Shown one piece after another: positions 13,408 to 16,748 of a stretch of 16,748 nt of DNA (positions within the stretch are counted from its first letter, which is position 1; each line of letters opens with the position of its first letter). The DNA comes from an uncultured Nitrospinaceae bacterium. GTDB lineage: Bacteria > Nitrospinota > Nitrospinia > Nitrospinales > VA-1. Made by a program: the position numbers and the translations under genes. Where the stretch lies: assembly GCA_905182935.1 (NCBI GenBank), contig CAJJDL010000286.1:1-16748 (forward strand), in the 5' to 3' direction. The notes below the pieces were generated by a model. The model did not search any database. It saw only the letters and a list, made by a program, of their open reading frames with translations, and was not told where the DNA came from.

Positions 13408-14994
13408 ATGGGTATCTTTACAGCAGTTAAGTTTAATTTTTCCACTTTGCTTATAGGAATGTTTCTAGCAGCGGTAGTAGGATATCTGGTGGGATATTTT
13501 TTGCGTAAAGTGATGAGTCAGTATCAAATTAAGGAAGCTGAGTCTAGGAAGAAAAAAATCCTAGAGGAGACAGAGCAGGAAACCCAAAGTAAGTTTAAAG
13601 CTGCTGCTATGGAGGCAAAAGAGCAAGCATTAGCCGAAAAAATAAAAGTTGAAAAAGAAGTCCATAACAAATGGGATGAACTGAGAGTTCATGAACGTAA
13701 AATACATCAAAAAGAAGATGATTTGAGAATCAAGAGTGAAAGATTGCTAAGTCTCAAAAAAGAGTCTGATAGTAAAATGGAGGAAGCAATAAAAATAAAA
13801 GATGCAGGTTTCAAAGAAAAAGCGAAATACGATGACTTATCTCAGCAAGAAATACTAAAACTTGAGAATATTAGCTCTTATACTGTTGAACAGGCGAAAG
13901 AAGAGATCAAGTTAAAGGTCACTGACTTAGCCCGGTTAGACGCTGCAAAAGAAGTTAAAAAAATAGAAGAACATGCAAAAAATACTGCAGAAGATCAAGC
14001 AAGACAAATTATCACCATGGCTGTGCAGAGATTAGCGTCCGACTGTGTGGCTGAAAGTACTGTTTCTGTAGTAGCACTTTCTGACGATGCAATTAAGGGT
14101 CGCATTATAGGGCGTGAAGGTAGGAATATCCGTGCTCTAGAACAAGCCACTGGAGTTGACCTTATCATTGATGATACTCCCGGGGCGGTTGTGCTATCTG
14201 GTTTCGATCCAATCCGCCGAGAAGTTGCTCGCCAAGCATTGGAACAACTGACGCTTGATGGGCGTATCCATCCAGGACGAATTGAAGAGGTTGTGAATAA
14301 ATGTCGTAAGGAAGTCGATAAACAGACTAAAGAAGCGGGTGAACAGGCGGTTCTAGAGTTAGGGTTAGGAAATATAAATATTGAGATGGTTCATATGTTA
14401 GGTCGGCTTAAATATCGTACCAGCTATACTCAAAATGTTCTTGAACATGTTAAAGAAGTAGCCAGGGTGTGTGGATTCATGGCTGCTGAATTAGGATTGA
14501 ATGTTCAACTTGCCAAGCGTGCTGGACTATTGCACGATATAGGTAAGTCCATCGATCGTCAAACCGATGGAACGCATACTCAACTGGGCATTGATGTTGC
14601 GACGCGATTTAATGAACATAAATATATTATTAATGCTATCGGTGCACATCATGAAGATATCGAGCCAGAATCCCTATACGCTGTTTTAGTTCAAGCGGGA
14701 GATACTATTTCCGCTTCAAGACCTGGAGCACGACGTGAAATGTTGGAAACTTATGTAAAACGAATGACAAAGCTGGAAGAGATAGGGAATTCTTTCAAAG
14801 GTGTTGAAAAAACTTATGCGATTCAGGCGGGTCGAGAGGTTCGAATTATAGTTGTTCCTGAGATAGCCACTGATGATGAGGCAAATATTTTGGCTAAGGA
14901 TGTAGCTAAACGCATAGAAAAAGAAGTAACATACCCTGGGGAAGTTAAAATTACCGTCATTAGAGAAACTCGCTTTACGGAGGTTGCACACTAG
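13408..14994 (+). CDS. rny: Ribonuclease Y
   Basis: RNase Y is a membrane-anchored endoribonuclease that starts mRNA decay in bacteria lacking or supplementing RNase E. The 528-residue protein has a membrane helix at about 11-32. A long Lys/Glu-rich coiled coil follows (about 38-205). The KH domain contains [10 protein letters not shown] at 231-240. The HD domain has its catalytic His-Asp at H376/D377 in LLHDIGKS and a second HH at 414-415 in AHHED. The C-terminal domain is complete. GAGAGGAAG stands at good spacing before the ATG. It lies 41 bases after the cyclo-ligase gene, probably on the same transcript. Two 3'-5' and endo-type decay enzymes, RNase R and RNase Y, thus occur in one window. 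Confidence 0.97.
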   Translation: MGIFTAVKFNFSTLLIGMFLAAVVGYLVGYFLRKVMSQYQIKEAESRKKKILEETEQETQSKFKAAAMEAKEQALAEKIKVEKEVHNKWDELRVHERKIHQKEDDLRIKSERLLSLKKESDSKMEEAIKIKDAGFKEKAKYDDLSQQEILKLENISSYTVEQAKEEIKLKVTDLARLDAAKEVKKIEEHAKNTAEDQARQIITMAVQRLASDCVAESTVSVVALSDDAIKGRIIGREGRNIRALEQATGVDLIIDDTPGAVVLSGFDPIRREVARQALEQLTLDGRIHPGRIEEVVNKCRKEVDKQTKEAGEQAVLELGLGNINIEMVHMLGRLKYRTSYTQNVLEHVKEVARVCGFMAAELGLNVQLAKRAGLLHDIGKSIDRQTDGTHTQLGIDVATRFNEHKYIINAIGAHHEDIEPESLYAVLVQAGDTISASRPGARREMLETYVKRMTKLEEIGNSFKGVEKTYAIQAGREVRIIVVPEIATDDEANILAKDVAKRIEKEVTYPGEVKITVIRETRFTEVAH

Positions 14995-15416
14995 TAGCTA
15001 TTTATTTGCAGTATTTTTTTTTAAATTTAACCTTAAGCTTCAACCTCTAGTGATATGTGGTGCTTTTCACCCTTCGATTCCATGCTCTAATATCGGGCAA
15101 TTATATTTTTTATAAACGATTAATAAATAATTTAGCCAAAGGGTCTCGCTTAGAGAAACCAGTTAATATCATCATGGTTGATTTTTGATGTCTATATAAA
15201 ATTCGCAAGAAAGACGAAGGTATGTTGTGCATAAAAAATGCCAACTATTATGCAATATTAATTGGAAAGGTTGTTAATAATGGTATCGCTTTATCAATAA
15301 CTTATAAATGAGTAGTGTGAAAATGTTAAACAAATTTTTAGACAGTATATTTTTTAAATTAACATAAGCCAAGTAGAGAGGTCTTTTTAATTTCAACCAT
15401 TAACTTTATAGGAACC
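14995..15416. other. Intergenic region between rny and lysS
   Basis: I see no convincing gene in these 422 AT-rich bases. They contain a 7-bp dyad TGCATAA/TTATGCA (15228-15234 and 15248-15254), and an imperfect hairpin at about 15141-15160 (GGTCTC...GAGAAACC). A 29-codon frame at 15222-15311 starts one base after GAAGG and may be chance. No clear terminator follows rny. Confidence 0.5.
15339..15368 (+). promoter_or_regulatory. Possible promoter for lysS
   Basis: TAGACA (15339-15344; five of six) and CATAAG (15363-15368; four of six) are 18 bases apart. This would give a leader of about 40 bases before lysS. The match is moderate and the region is AT-rich. Confidence 0.3.
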
Positions 15417-16748
15417 ATGGAAGAATCCAGCGATTTAGTTAAACTACGAAGAGATAAGCTTGCTCAGCTTTGTTCTAAGGGCATCAATCCGTATATTAAT
15501 AGGTTTAAGGTGAAGGGTAATATTGGTTCTTTGATTGATAATTTTTCTAAAAACTCTAAGGAAGAGCTTGAACAAATAGGTAACCAATGTTTGATTGCTG
15601 GACGCATGATGACAAGACGAGGACATGGAAAAACGACTTTTTGTCATATCAAGGACTATGCAGGTCAAATCCAAGTCTATATACGTAAAGATGAAATTGG
15701 TGAAGAGGGGTATGAGAATTTCAGTATTTTTGATGTTGGAGATTTTATTGGTGTAGAGGGGGTGCTTTCTAAGACAAAAACTGGTGAGCTTACAATATTT
15801 GCAAAAAAAATTACCTTATTAACAAAGTCACTTTTACCATTGCCTGAAAAGTGGCATGGTCTGAAGAATGTGGAAATAAGGTACCGCCAAAGATATGTTG
15901 ACCTTATTGTTAACCCAGAAGTAAAAGATGTTTTTATTTATAGAAGCAAAATTATTCAGGCTCTCCGCGAGTTTCTCAATGAGAGAGACTATTTAGAAGT
16001 GGAAACGCCAATGATGCAATCCATTGCAGGAGGTGCAACCGCTAAGCCATTCAAGACACACCATAATGCTCTCGATATGGAGTTATATTTACGTGTTGCT
16101 CCCGAGTTATACCTTAAAAGGCTAGTAGTGGGTGGAATTGAGCGAGTTTATGAAATCAACAGAAACTTCAGAAACGAGGGTATTTCTACCAATCATAACC
16201 CAGAATTTACCATGGTCGAGTTTTATACAGCATATGCTGATTATAATGATCTTATGGATTTAACTGAAAAACTATTTCACCATATTTGTGAAAGGGTATT
16301 TGGTAAAATGACTTTTAATCTTACTTGTGGAAAAGACGAGACTATTCGAGATGAAATTGTTGATTTTTCGAAACCATTCGAACGAAAAACATTTAATCAG
16401 TCATTGATAGAAATTGGAGGTATTCTCGAAAGTGATGTTAAAGTTTTCCAAAAATGTGTTGATTACGCTTTGAAGCATAAGGTTGCTATAGAAAAGAAAG
16501 ACAACCATGCAAAAGTGTTGGGAAAATTATTTGACCATTTTGTTGAGCCTAATTTAATCCAGCCTATATTCATTACAGACTATCCGTTGGCACTTTCTCC
16601 GTTATCAAAGAAAAAGGAGGAAAACCCCGAATTAGTTGAACGTTTTGAACTATTTGTAGGGGGAAAAGAAATTGCAAATGCTTATACTGAGCTGAATGAT
16701 CCCATTGACCAAAAGAAAAGATTTGAGGAACAAGTTTCTGAACGCCAT
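15417..16748 (+). CDS. lysS: Lysine-tRNA ligase, class II (3' truncated by the window)
   Basis: This enzyme charges tRNA(Lys) with lysine. 444 codons are present and the frame is open at the right edge. An N-terminal OB-fold anticodon-binding domain spans about 55-135 ([20 protein letters not shown]). The class II motif 1 region is about 183-200 ([17 protein letters not shown]). Motif 2 is about 242-270 ([15 protein letters not shown]...[10 protein letters not shown]). The LysRS-typical [16 protein letters not shown] lies at 205-220. The sequence stops shortly after [19 protein letters not shown], before motif 3. The ATG follows AGGAA closely, and no longer start fits the family. Confidence 0.96.
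   Translation, partial: MEESSDLVKLRRDKLAQLCSKGINPYINRFKVKGNIGSLIDNFSKNSKEELEQIGNQCLIAGRMMTRRGHGKTTFCHIKDYAGQIQVYIRKDEIGEEGYENFSIFDVGDFIGVEGVLSKTKTGELTIFAKKITLLTKSLLPLPEKWHGLKNVEIRYRQRYVDLIVNPEVKDVFIYRSKIIQALREFLNERDYLEVETPMMQSIAGGATAKPFKTHHNALDMELYLRVAPELYLKRLVVGGIERVYEINRNFRNEGISTNHNPEFTMVEFYTAYADYNDLMDLTEKLFHHICERVFGKMTFNLTCGKDETIRDEIVDFSKPFERKTFNQSLIEIGGILESDVKVFQKCVDYALKHKVAIEKKDNHAKVLGKLFDHFVEPNLIQPIFITDYPLALSPLSKKKEENPELVERFELFVGGKEIANAYTELNDPIDQKKRFEEQVSERH

Noticed and set aside
15222..15311. 29-codon frame before lysS as a gene
   Set aside because: The GAAGG is only one base from the ATG, the product resembles nothing known, and a frame of this length is expected by chance in such DNA.

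Overview
This 16.7 kb window is AT-rich bacterial chromosome carrying almost entirely core housekeeping genes. I see no insertion sequence, phage gene, CRISPR array or tRNA gene. RNase Y (rare in alpha-, beta- and gammaproteobacteria), a GatCA amidotransferase, type A RNase P RNA, 6S RNA beside zapA and a 5-formyl-THF cyclo-ligase gene, and a COG1579 zinc-ribbon protein together suggest a Gram-negative lineage of the old 'deltaproteobacterial' kind (Desulfobacterota, SAR324, Nitrospinota or relatives). The phylum cannot be fixed by eye.

Layout. (1) 1-3127, plus strand: the tail of an unrecognised gene, a strong promoter, then yajC-secD-secF, the accessory part of the Sec translocon. (2) 3259-4376, plus strand: a coiled-coil zinc-ribbon protein whose last codon and stop lie inside helix P1 of the RNase P RNA gene rnpB. 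(3) 4530-4593: a long hairpin between convergent units. (4) 4636-8970, minus strand: rnr (RNase R), then a promoter serving a small Lys-rich protein, gatC and gatA. (5) 8971-9378: a 408-base divergent spacer with a good promoter toward pheT. (6) 9379-14994, plus strand: pheT (PheRS beta chain), a ZapB-like coiled coil, zapA, 6S RNA (ssrS), a 5-formyltetrahydrofolate cyclo-ligase and rny. (7) 15417 to the right edge: lysS, cut before motif 3.

The genes fall into three functions. Protein export is yajC-secDF. RNA processing and decay are rnpB, rnr, rny and the RNA polymerase regulator 6S RNA. Translation is gatCA, pheT and lysS, with a cell-division pair (zapB-like, zapA) inserted. pheS and gatB, the obligate partners of pheT and gatCA, are not in the window.

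The observations most worth following are: a PheT that cleanly lacks the OB-fold B2 domain; rnpB overlapping the stop codon of the gene before it, with extra pairing outside P1; a Phe-rich mini-ORF that begins at the predicted pheT transcription start and overlaps the pheT start codon; and a very basic 74-residue protein heading the gat operon. I found no clear new multi-gene system.
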